From Medakamo hakoo (lineage: Eukaryota > Chlorophyta > Trebouxiophyceae > Coccomyxaceae): 64,000 nucleotides of DNA. This document shows positions 11,645 to 22,051 of this stretch, in pieces. Positions within the stretch are counted from its first letter, which is position 1. Each line of letters begins with the position of its first letter. Made by a program: the position numbers and the translations under genes. The notes under the pieces are model-generated. The model saw only the letters and a list, made by a program, of their open reading frames with translations, made no database searches and was not told the DNA's origin. The stretch lies in contig CP089459.1 of assembly GCA_026636295.1 (NCBI GenBank), positions 186,001-250,000 on the forward strand, given 5' to 3'.

Positions 11645-12183
11645 GGGGCGCGCGCTTATGACGAGGTGTGGGTGTGCCGGAGGCGAAAAGAGAGAGGACG
11701 CCTGTTTCTTCCTCCCCTCTTGTCGAATAGGTCTGTGGAGGCTCGGCTCGTTTTCACCATACGCGCGCCTCTCTCCAACCTCTCGCCTCATCACTCGCCC
11801 GCTACTTCGGAGCACACACACACACGCCGCCGCACCATGCACATAAATAAAACGCTGCGATCTCCCACCTAGGAGTCTTTCGGGAAGGAGGGACGCGGAA
11901 GGAGGTGGGGGAAGGAAACGGACGGGTTTCCCAACTCCTGTGGCGCCCCACGCCGCCACCCACTCCCTCCCGTTCGGTCTGAGAAAACACAAAAAAAGCC
12001 GGGCGGGAGGACTCTTCACGCCCAAAAACAAAATGCAAAAGACAAGGGGTTGATGCAAGAAAGGCGAAGGCCAGCCTGGGCGCGCCGCGCGGCGCATCAG
12101 CGCCACCAGCAGCAGGGGGTCACAGCCCCCCCCCCCCCCCCCCCCCCCGGCGTGTGCGCCGCGCGCGCGCCACAAAAAAAAAC
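11645..12183. other. Intergenic region upstream of STT3 with poly-C run
   Basis: This 539-base gap holds the STT3 promoter side and the 3' UTR of the protease gene. An AT-rich patch (ATAAATAAAA, about 11841) and an uninterrupted run of 23 C (12126-12148) are visible. I see no coding exon. Confidence 0.5.
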
Positions 12184-12322
12184 TCACCGCCCAGGCGCGG
12201 GCGCGGGCGGCGCGCCGGCGGCGGCCGCCGACGCGGCCGCCACCTTGTCATCCGTCGGTACAGGGGACGGCGACGCGGCGACGGCCCCTCCAGGCGGCAG
12301 CAGGCCCAGGGTGTTGGCCTGG

Positions 12323-12353
<31 letters not shown>

Positions 12354-15300
12354 TCTGCTCCGGCGCGGGTGCAGGCGCCGCGACTGGAGGCGCCGCGGGC
12401 GCGGGCGCGGGCGCGGCCGCCGCCACCGTGGGCGCGGGCGCGGGCGGCAGGGCCACCGCCGGCGCCGGCTTCGCGCCGCGCGCCAGGAGCTTGACTTCCT
12501 CCGGCGCGGCGGGCGTGGGCGGCAGCGTCGGGTCGGGCGGCAGGCCGCCGCGCGCCGCCAGGCGGCCCGGGTCGACGCCGTCGTCCGCCATCCACCGCAC
12601 CAGCTGGGCGGCCGTCGTCCCGTCGATCGCGACCGCACTGGCCTGCAGCGCGTCCGACGTGCCGTACGTGGACGCGAAGGCGTCCACCCAGCCGGACGCG
12701 TCGGCCGGGTCCAGGCGGGACGCGACCGCCCAGACGGCTTGGAGCGTGGACTGGACGCCGACCAGGTGGCGGCGGCCCGACGCGCCCGGGCCCGCCTCGT
12801 CCGCCTGCCAGAGCGGGCCGCCGGAGTCGCCCACCGCGACTTCGCAGCCCGTGAACAGGACGTGACGCCCTGCCATGGGGTCGTCCGCCGCGCCCGGGAC
12901 GGAGGTGTCGCCCGTCGGCGAGCCGGGCGCGGCCTTGCGCGGCGCGCGCGCCGAGGGGCCGGGCGCGCGCGCGGGCGCCGGCGCGCCAGGCGCCGCGGTG
13001 CCCAGCGGCCCGGGCGCGGGGCCGGGCGCCACCGCGCCCGCCGCTGCCGCCGCCACGCCGGCCGCTTCACGCGCCAGGGCCAGCGTGTCGGACGGCAGGA
13101 TGGTGCACCGGGACAGGGACAGGACTTTGGTGCCGTTGGCGGCCGCGCCGCCGTACCCCGCGACCGTGACCGTCGAGTTGACGGGCGGCAGGCCCGCCGC
13201 CGTCGGCGCGGGCGCCTGTTTCTTGGCTTTCGCCTTGTCGCCTTTGGTCGCCGCTGCCACAGCCCGGGGCGGCGGGCCCAGGGCGAAGAAGCCCAGGTCG
13301 TCGCCGGGCGAGCCGTCCAGTTCGAGCAGGGCGTAGTCGAGGCCCAGCAGCGCGTCGCAGTCCGACTTGGCGGCGCGTTCCAGGGCCTTGGTCGGGTCGC
13401 CCGCCAGGTCTTCCAGGCAGCCTTCGAACTGGGGCAGGGCGCGCAGCGACTTGACGCGCACGGGCGCGCCCGGCGACTTGGAGCCGGGCGTGCCGCCGCA
13501 CCCCGCCCCCGCCGCGGGGTAAAACACCATCGTGGCCGGCTCCCGGTTCCGCCGGCCCGTCGTGTTGAAGACGCAGTGGTGGGCGGTCAGCACGTGGCGC
13601 GGGCCCACGAGCGCGGTCGCGCAGTTTTTCTGGGCTTTGGGCGCGGGCGGGCGGGGCGGGCCGCCGATCGCGGGCACGCCCGCGGCCGCCGCGTCGGCCG
13701 CGTCCGACGCGTTGGCGTACATGCGCAGCGCGCCGATGGCGGAGTACGGGAACGAGCCGCGGAAGCGTTGGGGCAGGGGGACGTGGCGGCCGAACAGGGG
13801 GGGGTCGCCCAGGCCGGCGTCGGCCGTGAGCTTGGCTTCCGTGCCGTCGGCCGGCGCGGCCGCAGCGCTGTGCCCCGGCGGGGCGGGGCACACGTCGGGC
13901 AGGGCCGTCAACGCGATGGCCGCCGCGCCCGGCCGGCCGGACGCGGCGCCAGGCGTCCGGGCAATGCGCCGGGCCTGGTCGGCCGCGTCCAAGGCCGAGA
14001 GGGCGGGCGTCCGGGCGGACGGCGCGCCGGCCGGGGTGGCGGCGACAGACGCGGCCTGGCCGGCCGCCGCGGTCTCGCCCCCGCCCAGCAGCGGCGGCCG
14101 CGGGTCGGCCGACCGCGCGCCGGGCGGCGGCCCCGCCCGCTTCAGGTCGTCAGCCGTCACGCCGTCCTCCGCCATCCAGCCCCGCAGCCGTTCCACCGCC
14201 GCGCCGTCGATGGCCGTCGCCAGGCCCTGCGCGGCCGGCTCGCTGTTGGCCAGCGTCGCGTTGACGCGCCGCAGGTGGGCCGCCGCGCCCTTGGCGTCCA
14301 GCGCCACGTACGCGTGCCAGTAATCCATGGACGCCGTCTGCAGGGCCAGCACGGACCGGGGGCCGCCCAGCTTGGGCGGGATCCACAGCGGCGCGCCGCG
14401 CGTGCCGGGGTACATCGCGCACCCGGCCACCAGCGCGGGCGGCGCGCCGCCGTCCACGGGGCCGACGTCGTCGACGAGCGGGCAGACGCTGAACGTCGGC
14501 ATGTTGGCCTCGATGGACGGGCCGCCGTACGCGAGGCGGGACAGGTTGGTGCCGGGCGACGGCAGGGCGGACCCCGGCAGGCCCGACCCCAGGCCAAACC
14601 AGCCGGACGCCTCGCCCGCGGGCCGGTCGAGCGTGAGCAGCGCGTAATTGAAGTCGACGGTCGACCCGGCGCGCGCCCGGTCCGCGGCCGGGCCGTCGGT
14701 GGCGTTTGCGAAGGCGGTGTCCCACGCCTCCCACTCCGGCGCGATGCGGACGCCCGTCACGGCGGCCGTGCCGTTGCGGGAGCAGGTGCCGAAGAGGCCG
14801 GGCACGACCTCGAAGTCGGCCCAGCCCGACGGCGCCGCGCCGCCCTTGGGCGAGTCGTCCCGCCACGTCAGCTCGAAGGTCGGGCGGGAGACGCAGGACG
14901 CGGCCGTGAGCGCGTGGCGGGGGGAGACCATGACGGCCGTGCAGGTCAGGAGCGGGGCCGGGCCGCCGGAGCCGCCGCCGCCCCGGCCGCCGCCCCGCCC
15001 CGTCTCCGCGTACGCCAGCAGCGCGGCGACGGCCGAGTAGGGGTAGCGCGACGGGTCGGCGACGGGGTGGTTTTTGCCGGTGGCGGAGAAGCCGGCGGCG
15101 CCGATGCCGACGCCGTGGTCGCCGAGGGACGCCTCGTCCAGGTTGCCGTAGAGCAAGTCCCAGACGCCGGCCTGGAGGAGGTGTGGATGGGAGGGGAGGG
15201 GGAGAGGATGGGAAACGAGTGGTGCGGGCGCGCGCGAGGGGGTGGGCTCCTCCGCATGCTGTAGCAAGGGGCGGCGACCCGGCACGTAACCCTCGCATTC

Positions 15301-16105
15301 TCACACGGCGGGCTAGACCGGACACCGAGCGTCCTGGCCAGGTGAGTGGCGTGGCCGGGGACCCCGGGTCTGCGCACGCGACGGCGTGTCGAAGGCGGGG
15401 AGGGAGGGAGCGCCGGCGCGGACGCACGCAGGCGCTCTCCCCCTTCGCGCAAACACAAGGTCCCACGCCGCCGGGCCTCGCCAGCGGGTGCGGACGCGCT
15501 GCCACCCACGCCCACCCCCACCAGGCCCATGCCGAGTGCCTGGACAACATAGTCCGGCAGGCGGTCGGGGCGTGCACCGCTCGCCCGCCCTGCCTAGCGT
15601 GTCGTTTCTGGACCTTGTGGGTCCCGCTCTTTTTTCCGCCGCCCTTTCCTTCCATCACCGTTCCGCCTCGCACAGCGCAGCCACCGTCCTCCCTCACGCT
15701 CACCTGCTGTCGCCAGGAGTCGATGACTTCCTGGCCGCACACGGCCCGGCCCAGGCGCTCGTCGGCGGAGCCTGTTGAGGTGGGTGGGGAGAGGAGACGC
15801 AGGGAATTGAGCGCGAGTCTTTGCTTCTGGTTTTTCTGGAAAACGTGCAACGCCCGGCTGTCGCACAGCCAGACGTCGCGCCCGCCCGGCAGGCGCTGAG
15901 CATCGTCACCCATCCAGCCTTTCACAGGGCGCGTGCGGCGAAAGGGGATGGGTCTAAGCGGTCGAAAAACAAACAAGGCGCTCGTTCTTCACGCCTCGCA
16001 ACAAACAAAGAACACACCTGCCGCCACGGCGGCTGCCAGCCACAACACCACCACAGCCCGACAGGCACGCCGCGCGGGTGCTCGCACCCCTGTGGGGTGC
16101 GGCAT
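12184..16105 (-). CDS. Secreted double trypsin-like (S1) protein; N-terminal domain inactive
   Basis: Exons 16105-16018, 15771-15704 and 15171-12184 give 1047 residues in phase. Exon 1 encodes a signal peptide (basic start, then [12 protein letters not shown]). Two chymotrypsin-fold domains follow. The C-terminal one has a full triad: LTAHHC (about residue 581), LDYALLELD (about 662) and GDSGGP (about 832). In the N-terminal domain the same places read [15 protein letters not shown] and GTRGAP, so His, Asp and Ser are all replaced. Each domain ends with a similar helix ([16 protein letters not shown]). The tail is Pro/Ala-rich. The TGA stop lies inside a GGTGAGT string, so a further 3' exon is possible. 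Substrate unknown. Confidence 0.8.
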
Positions 16106-16444
16106 TTCGGCGGGCGGTTGCGTTTGGAAGGTCGGGCGAGGTGCCGTGGTTTAAGAGTGAGGGGTGTGAGGGCGGTGGTTTTGCCGGCCTGCAACCTCCC
16201 ATCCCTCCCACCTCCCCTCTCTTTCACGGCTTTCTTTCACGAGAAGTCGACAGCCGGCCGTGCCCCCGGGCGTGTGTGCGTGCGTGCGTGCGCACAGCGT
16301 TTTCATCTTGCCTTCGCGGGTCTAACCAGCACTCTGTCCTAACAACCGCCACGCCTTTCCGTCTCACGCCCCCCCCCCACCCCCCCCCACCCCCCACCCC
16401 CCCACCCACCCACCCACCCACACACACACACACACACTCCCAAC
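16106..16444. other. Spacer with C/CA-rich simple repeat
   Basis: 339 bases between the protease start and array gene A. Positions 16371-16438 are a C-run/CCCA/CA repeat directly beside the stop of gene A. No exon seen. Confidence 0.6.
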
Positions 16445-17631
16445 TCACCCGCCCCCGCCGCCCGCGCCTCGCTGCATCGCTTCCCACGCCGTCGCGGTCG
16501 CGGCGCCCCCGCCACAGCACGGCGGCCGGGGCAGCAGCACGGCCAGGCCCACCCACGTCACCAGGGCAGCCGCGGCCGCTGCTAGGCCGCCGGCCAGTGC
16601 GGCGTCTAGGGCGTCGGCGGACCAGCGGGTGACCGCCGCGGCGCCGCCGCCGCGGGCGCGCCCGCCGCCCGCACGCGGCGCGAGCAGCCAGGTCAGCCCG
16701 CCGACGCCCATGTACAGCAGGGTCATGACAAAGTGGCAGGCGTGCGTCGCGCACTCAGCCTGGGCGGACGGCGGGAGGGGGGCGGGCGCAGTGGCCCCGC
16801 CCCGCGCGTCCGCCGGCGGCGGCGGCAGAAACGCCGGGCCGAGCTCGCCGTCGCCGCCGTTCCAGCCTCCCAGGATGGCGATGAGGGCCGCCCGGCCGAC
16901 GGCGCCCCACACGTCGACCAGGCGGGAGTAGAAGTAGGCCAGGAGCGGGTAGGCGCGCAGCAGGTGGGCGCACGCGACCTGTTGCGTGAGCGCGACGGCG
17001 GCGGCCTGGCCGGCGAGCATGGCGGCCAAGGCCCGGCCGCGCGGGAGGCCGGTGGAGGCGGAGAGGATGAAGACGTTCATGGGCCCGGTGCGAGCTGTGC
17101 GCGGGGTGTGAAGGGGTGGGTGGGTGGTGAGCATGGCGGGGCCCCCTTCCATGAGCCGCGCGCGGCGTGTGGGTGCGACACACCGCCCCCACCCACACAA
17201 AAAAACGCACTCTTCCAAAACCAGGCCCAGCTCGGGACGGGCTGGCCTTTCCGCGGGCCTTGCGACAGGACGATGGCGACGTTGTGCAAGGCCACAAAGG
17301 CGATGCGCAAGGCCACGGTCAGCGGCGTGCGCACGCGGGCGTACGCGCGGCCGCCCCGGGCAGCGAGCACGGCCGCGCACCCATACACGACCGCGATCGT
17401 CGCGCAGACGGCGTACGCGCCCGCGCCCGTGACGCGGGCCAGGGCGCCCAGGGCGATGGCGGTGATGAGGGTGTAGGCCAGCGCGTTGGCGCGGTCGAGA
17501 GTCGAGGAAGGCGTCGTGCGCGGCATGGTGCGGGACGTCGTCGACGGGCCGGGGTGCGGGGAGGGGGTGGGCAGCGACGGCGGCGGTCGCGCCGCTGACG
17601 GGCCGGCGGCCACGGCCGCGGACGGGCACAT
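16445..17631 (-). CDS. Array gene A: tandem 7-TM cysteine-motif family, two exons
   Basis: First (lowest-coordinate) member of a seven-gene tandem family that I do not recognise. Exons 17631-17211 and 17094-16445 give 356 residues. A second ATG at 17526 would remove 35 Pro/Ser-rich residues. The intron falls just before the family block TRTGPMNVFILSAS; the other six copies have no intron there. Conserved features are GRAYARVR, a His-Asn in the third hydrophobic segment (VALHNVAIV), TQQVAC, FYSRLVDVWG, CATHAC and LLPRPPCC. About seven hydrophobic segments suggest a membrane protein. Function unknown. The TGA stop lies in GGGTGAGT next to a simple repeat, so a short 3' exon is possible. Confidence 0.8.
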
Positions 17632-18092
17632 GGCGCGCCGCCTGTCGTCTCCTTCCGATTGCAGCTCCGCCTCTCTGGATTGCGTTGCCACGGGCCCTGG
17701 CCTGCCGCTACTCTGAGGTTTGGGGACGGGGAGCAGGGCCGGCGGGCGGCGGCGGGCCTCCCAAATGCGCGCGCTGGCACCGCGGGCCCGCGCGGACGAG
17801 CGAGAAGGTGAAATGGTAGAAAAGAGAAAAAATGTGTAACATAACAACAGGCTTGAAAGCCTGTCTGTAAAAACAAGCCAGCGGCGGCGCCAGACTCGGC
17901 GCGCGGCCTCCCACACACGCGCAGGAGAGCAGGGCACAGATGCTCCCCCGCCCTGCGCGCTGGGGAGACACGCCGCGAGTCTGGCGCCAGCGGCCAACCC
18001 ACACCCCCCCTAGTAAAGGAAGAAAAAAAAAGAAGCTGCGCGGCCAGCACGACCCGCAGGTTGGTCGAAAGACCGGTCGCCAACGGCCGCGC
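17632..18092. other. Spacer A-B containing a long imperfect inverted repeat
   Basis: 461 bases with no exon. It contains an 8-bp stem with a 2-base loop (17848-17865) and a larger foldback: GGCGCCAGACTCG at 17886-17898 is the exact reverse complement of 17976-17988. A smaller pair, GCAGGGC/GCCCTGC, lies inside (17929-17935 and 17950-17956). Confidence 0.7.
17886..17988. repeat. Inverted repeat / foldback (13-nt perfect outer arms)
   Basis: Arms 17886-17898 and 17976-17988 are perfect reverse complements, and partial pairing extends outward (AAGCCAGCGG against CCGCTGG) and inward. On the minus strand it would lie about 100-200 bases after the stop of gene B. Confidence 0.7.
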
Positions 18093-19070
18093 TCACTGCC
18101 CGCCACGCAGGGCCGCGACGAGCGGCCAGGCCGCGGCAGCGGCCGCCGCCTCACAGCCCGGCGGCCGGGGCAGGAGGATTGCGATGGCGGCCCAGGCCGC
18201 CAGCGCCGCGGCGGCCGAGCCCAGCACCGCCGCGATGACGCGGTCGGGCCGGGTGGCGGCGCCCGGGTGGCCGCCGTCCCAGCCGCCGCGGTGGCCGGGC
18301 GGCGGGCGCCGCCGCACGTCCGGGCGGGCCCACAGGTACGCGCCGAGCGCGGCCAGGGCGTACAAGTGGCCCTGGACGGCCCGGCACGCGTGCAGGTTGC
18401 ATGCCGCGGCGGGCGGTGCGGCCGCCAGCGGCGCCCGCCGGCCCGCGCCGCCGACCCGCCCGCCGTCCGCGCCGCCCACGACGGCCGTCCACGCCAGGCG
18501 GGCCGCACCGGTCCAGGCGTCCGCCAGCGCGTTGTAGTAGTACGCGATGGCGGGGTAGTTGGCGTTCATGGTCGCGCACGTCCCCGCCTGGGTGAGGGCG
18601 GCGGCCGCCAGCTGGGAGCCCAGCATGATCGCCAGCGGCCGCCCGCGCAGGCAGGGCGCCGGCGCGGCCAGGTTGAAGAAGAGCGTGATCAGCGGGCCCG
18701 TCCGGCCCGCGAAGAAGATGGGCCACGACACGGCCTTGAGCGGGCGTTGCGGGCCGACGTTGGCCGCGACGATCAGGTTGTGCGCGGCCGTCAGGGCGAC
18801 GCGCGTGCCGACGGCCAGGGCGACGCGGGCGCGCGGCGAGCGCGGGCGGCCGGCCACGGCCGCGGCCGTGACCAGGGCAAAGGCGGCCGCGACGGCGGCG
18901 CACCAGAAGCGCGCGGCCAGCGTCACAACGCGGGCCGCGCCAAAGGCCGTGAGGGCGGCCATGAGGGCGTACGGTCCGGCGGCGCTCGTGCCACCGCCGT
19001 CGCCGCCGCCGGGGGCGGCGGTCCGGGTGCGTGGCGGCATGGAACAGGACGCGGGTTGGGCCCAGGCCAT
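18093..19070 (-). CDS. Array gene B: tandem 7-TM cysteine-motif family
   Basis: Single-exon member, 325 residues from ATG 19070 (a second ATG at 19040 gives 315). Same order of parts as its neighbours: Ala-rich N-terminal segments, TAAHNLIVAAN, GRTGPLITLFFNLAAP, TQAGTC, YYYNALADAWTG, CNLHACRAVQG, LPRPPGC. It is intronless where gene A has its intron. The RL-D-W motif is altered (NALADAW). About seven hydrophobic segments. Function unknown; placed by clear similarity to the adjacent copies. Confidence 0.8.
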   Translation of the reverse strand: MAWAQPASCSMPPRTRTAAPGGGDGGGTSAAGPYALMAALTAFGAARVVTLAARFWCAAVAAAFALVTAAAVAGRPRSPRARVALAVGTRVALTAAHNLIVAANVGPQRPLKAVSWPIFFAGRTGPLITLFFNLAAPAPCLRGRPLAIMLGSQLAAAALTQAGTCATMNANYPAIAYYYNALADAWTGAARLAWTAVVGGADGGRVGGAGRRAPLAAAPPAAACNLHACRAVQGHLYALAALGAYLWARPDVRRRPPPGHRGGWDGGHPGAATRPDRVIAAVLGSAAAALAAWAAIAILLPRPPGCEAAAAAAAWPLVAALRGGQ

Positions 19071-19518
19071 GAAAGGGTGTGGAGAGGGTGTGGTGCCGCG
19101 GGTCGAGCGCGCGCGCGAATAGAGGAACAAGCCGTGCGCCGCGCGCGCTCCTCACCGCCGATTGCCCGCTCCCTGACGTCTCCGCCAGAGTGGAGCAAAG
19201 CGCCGCCAGAATGTCACGCACGTGCGGGTGTGGGTGGGGCTGCCATGGCCTGGCCGAGGGATCGCGCGCGAGTTGAGGCGCGGCGGCAAAACGGAAAACA
19301 AGACAAGGACGCGCCTATGGATGATGAGTAAGGCAGCAACGAATACTTGGTTTACTTGGTCACACACACCACACACCAAAACAACCGAAACAGGCCGTAG
19401 CTGCGTGCAAACAGCTACCGCCCGTGCTTTTGAAGACCACGCCCACACTCTCTCTTGATCTCACTTGAATTGACTCTGTCACTGCATGAGACAGGGAAAG
19501 ATAAAAAAACACTCTCAC
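19071..19518. other. Spacer B-C
   Basis: 448 bases, more AT-rich than its surroundings, with CACACACCA repeats. I see no conserved exon or structural RNA. Confidence 0.4.
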
Positions 19519-20760
19519 TCACCCGCCGCTTGCTTCCAGGGCGGCCCACCCCGCCGTCGCGGCGGTCGCCGGGCACCAGGCCGGCCGGGGCATGGCCGCC
19601 GCGCCCACCGTCCACGCCGCGCCCGCGAAAAAGGCGGACGTGAGGGAGGCGGCGGCCGCGGCCTCCACCTTGGCCAGCAGGCTGCGTTGAACGGGCGGCG
19701 CATCTTCTTCTTCTGTTGGCGGCCGGCGCGGCCGCCGGGGCGCGGCCTGGTAACAGGACACGGCGCTGATGGCGTAGAGGGCGCCCAAGACCAAGCGGCA
19801 CGAGTGGATGGTGCAGGCGTTGAGGGCTGGGCGGGCCAGGGCTGGCGCGGTGGCGGCGGCGGCGGCGGCCGCTTCCTCTGGCTGCCCGCCACAACAGCTC
19901 CCGCGCCCGCCTCCGCCTCCGCCGCCGCCCAAGACCGCCACCCAGCCGAGCGCGGACGCGCGGTCGACCACGTCCACCAGGCGGTTGTAGAAGAAGGCGT
20001 AGTCCAGCGTCCACCCGGCCTGGCTGGAGCAGGCGCCGCGCTGCGTCAGGGCCAGAAGGAGCCACTGCGCGGCCAGCAGCGCGCCCAAGCCCGGGCCGCG
20101 GCGGAACCCGGCGGACAGGTTCAGGACGGTGAACATCAGCGGCCCCGTCCGCGCCATGAAAAAGGCCGGCCACGTCCGGACCGGCATGGCCAGCTTGTAG
20201 TGCCGGTTTTTCCAGACGACGATGTTGTGCAGGCCGGCAAAGACGGCGCGGAGCAGCACGGCCAGCGCGGCGCGGTGGCGGGCGTACGCCCGCCCGCCGC
20301 GCGCGGCCCACAGCGCGCCGACCATGTACACCAGGCCAATCACCGCGCACATCCGTGACGACTCCGCCGTCGACGTCTGGCGCGTGGCCAGCATGCAAAA
20401 GGCGGCGGTGACGCCGTAGGTCGCGAGGTCGACGGTCGCCTGGCTGGGCGGCGGGCGTGGCCGGCGGCGGCCGGGCCGGCCCGTCGAGGGCGCGGCAGCC
20501 GCCGCGGCCGCCTTGCCCTTGCCATCGCGTCCCGTCCACGGGCGGGCGGCGGTGGCAGCCGGGTCAGCCTTGCCGGGCGGGCAGGGCGAGGGAGTGGAGG
20601 TCGGCGTGGTCGGTGGACTGCCGTGGCTGTCGGCGGGACGGCCCAGGACCGTTCTTCCCGCGGCCGCCGCGTCTTTCGCACCACTCCACGCCGCCTGGGC
20701 GCACTCCACATGCCGGCTTCTGGTTGAAGGACCGCAGGCGTCGGCGCCTACGCCGCCCAT
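19519..20760 (-). CDS. Array gene C: tandem 7-TM cysteine-motif family, long N-tail
   Basis: Single-exon member, 413 residues from ATG 20760; the longest copy because of a roughly 110-residue Pro/Ala/Ser N-terminal tail. Family marks are GRAYARHRAALAVLLR, AGLHNIVVWKN, ARTGPLMFTVLNLSAG, TQRGAC, FFYNRLVDVVD, CTIHSCRLV and MPRPAWC. The N-tail may be partly untranslated, because several in-frame starts would trim it, although no later ATG is especially well placed. Function unknown. Confidence 0.78.
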   Translation of the reverse strand: MGGVGADACGPSTRSRHVECAQAAWSGAKDAAAAGRTVLGRPADSHGSPPTTPTSTPSPCPPGKADPAATAARPWTGRDGKGKAAAAAAAPSTGRPGRRRPRPPPSQATVDLATYGVTAAFCMLATRQTSTAESSRMCAVIGLVYMVGALWAARGGRAYARHRAALAVLLRAVFAGLHNIVVWKNRHYKLAMPVRTWPAFFMARTGPLMFTVLNLSAGFRRGPGLGALLAAQWLLLALTQRGACSSQAGWTLDYAFFYNRLVDVVDRASALGWVAVLGGGGGGGGRGSCCGGQPEEAAAAAAATAPALARPALNACTIHSCRLVLGALYAISAVSCYQAAPRRPRRPPTEEEDAPPVQRSLLAKVEAAAAASLTSAFFAGAAWTVGAAAMPRPAWCPATAATAGWAALEASGG

Positions 20761-21079
20761 GGCGACGAAAAACAAAAAAAAACGAAACAGGGGTGCACAG
20801 CGGGCGCAGGACGATGCGAGCAGCGGCGAGCGCGTGCGGTCTGTTCGGGTCGCTCACGCCCGTGCCCGCGCGCCAATTCCGCGGGCGCAGGCGTCGGTGG
20901 AAGCCTCAATCTTGTGGGTGACGCGGGCAACGCGGGCGGACAGCCGCGGCAGGCGGGGGCGCTGCCCCAGGGGCGCGGCGGCCAACAAGGGCCGCCAAAC
21001 AGAGTGTGTGGGCGGAAAACATTCCCCACCCCGGCGACGGGGTGTCCCACCTCCCCTGACTACACACGACGCCTGTCTC
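20761..21079. other. Spacer C-D
   Basis: 319 bases of GC-rich sequence. I see no exon, RNA gene or repeat. Confidence 0.4.
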
Positions 21080-22051
21080 TCACCCACCGCCCGCAGCCAC
21101 CACGTGCGCCCACTCGGCCGCCGCCGCTGCCTGTGCACACCCGTGCGGCCGGGGCAAGGCCACCGCCAGCCCACCCCACGCGGCGGCTGCTGCCGCGAGG
21201 GTCGCCAGCCCCGCCGCAGCAGCCGCCTCGACCAGAGGGGCAGGCTGGCGCGCCCGCCCCCGCCGGCCCGGCGGTGGCGGCGCGAGCGCGTACGTCGCGG
21301 CCGCGACGACCAGGTACATGCCCAGCGTGACGGCGGTGCAATCGCGGGCGACGCACGCCGCCGTCCAACCGTTTGGGCAGGCGGCCGGGTCGGGCGCTTG
21401 GCTGCCGGCACCACCACCACCGCCGCGACTGCCGCCGCCGCTGCCACCACCGCCGCCGCCCAACACGGCGCGCGCCGCCATCCCCGCCCAGGCGTCCCAC
21501 ACGTCGACCAGGCGGCAGAAGTAGTAGCCGACGACGGGGAAGGCGCGGGCCATGCCGCCGCACCCGGCCCGCTGCGTCGCCGCGGCGGCGGCGACCTTGG
21601 CGGCCAGCAGGCCGGCCAGGGCGCGGCCGCGCGGCCACTGCGTCGCCGCGTTGAGCAGCGCCAGCAGTAGCGGCCCGAACCGGCTCGCCCAGAACAGTCC
21701 CCACGTCGGCGGCGGCATCGGCCGCCTCGGCCTGGCGCTCCACACGAAGAGGAGGTTGTGCGCGATGATGAAGCCCAGGCGCAGGGAGACGGCCAACGGG
21801 CTGCGGAGCCTGTCATAGGCCGGCCCGCCCCGGGTCGCCGCGGCCGCGGCGGCCGCAAACGCGGCCGCGCAGGCCGCCAGCCCCCATTCGGCCGCCGCGC
21901 CCGTGACGGTGTTGATGGAGGTGACGGAGATGCAGGCCATCGTGCCGTACGTGACCGCGTCGACGGCCGCCGCAGTGTGCGGCGCAGACCGCTGGCGTTG
22001 TTCAATGACTGGGAGCGCAGTCGATGATCTAGCTCCTACCTCATCAGGCAT
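21080..22051 (-). CDS. Array gene D: tandem 7-TM cysteine-motif family, variant His motif
   Basis: Single-exon member, 323 residues from ATG 22051. It has the full set of hydrophobic segments and TSINTVTG, RGGPAYDRLRSPLAVSLR, IIAHNLLFVW, SRFGPLLLALLN, TQRAGC, YYFCRLVDVWDAW and LPRPHGC. It is the only copy whose C-x2-H-x-C motif is changed: CVARDC, with His replaced by Arg. Both cysteines remain. Function unknown. Confidence 0.8.
   Translation of the reverse strand: MPDEVGARSSTALPVIEQRQRSAPHTAAAVDAVTYGTMACISVTSINTVTGAAAEWGLAACAAAFAAAAAAATRGGPAYDRLRSPLAVSLRLGFIIAHNLLFVWSARPRRPMPPPTWGLFWASRFGPLLLALLNAATQWPRGRALAGLLAAKVAAAAATQRAGCGGMARAFPVVGYYFCRLVDVWDAWAGMAARAVLGGGGGGSGGGSRGGGGGAGSQAPDPAACPNGWTAACVARDCTAVTLGMYLVVAAATYALAPPPPGRRGRARQPAPLVEAAAAAGLATLAAAAAAWGGLAVALPRPHGCAQAAAAAEWAHVVAAGGG

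Noticed and set aside
12154-15264. Plus-strand ORF opposite the double protease
   Set aside because: Antisense shadow of the protease gene with no recognisable domain.
16445-16450. GGGTGAGT at the stops of gene A, gene C and the protease gene read as splice donors
   Set aside because: I looked for downstream acceptors with sensible short last exons and found none convincing. A TGA stop after a G-ending codon gives this string easily in such GC-rich DNA. Kept as a caveat in the gene entries.
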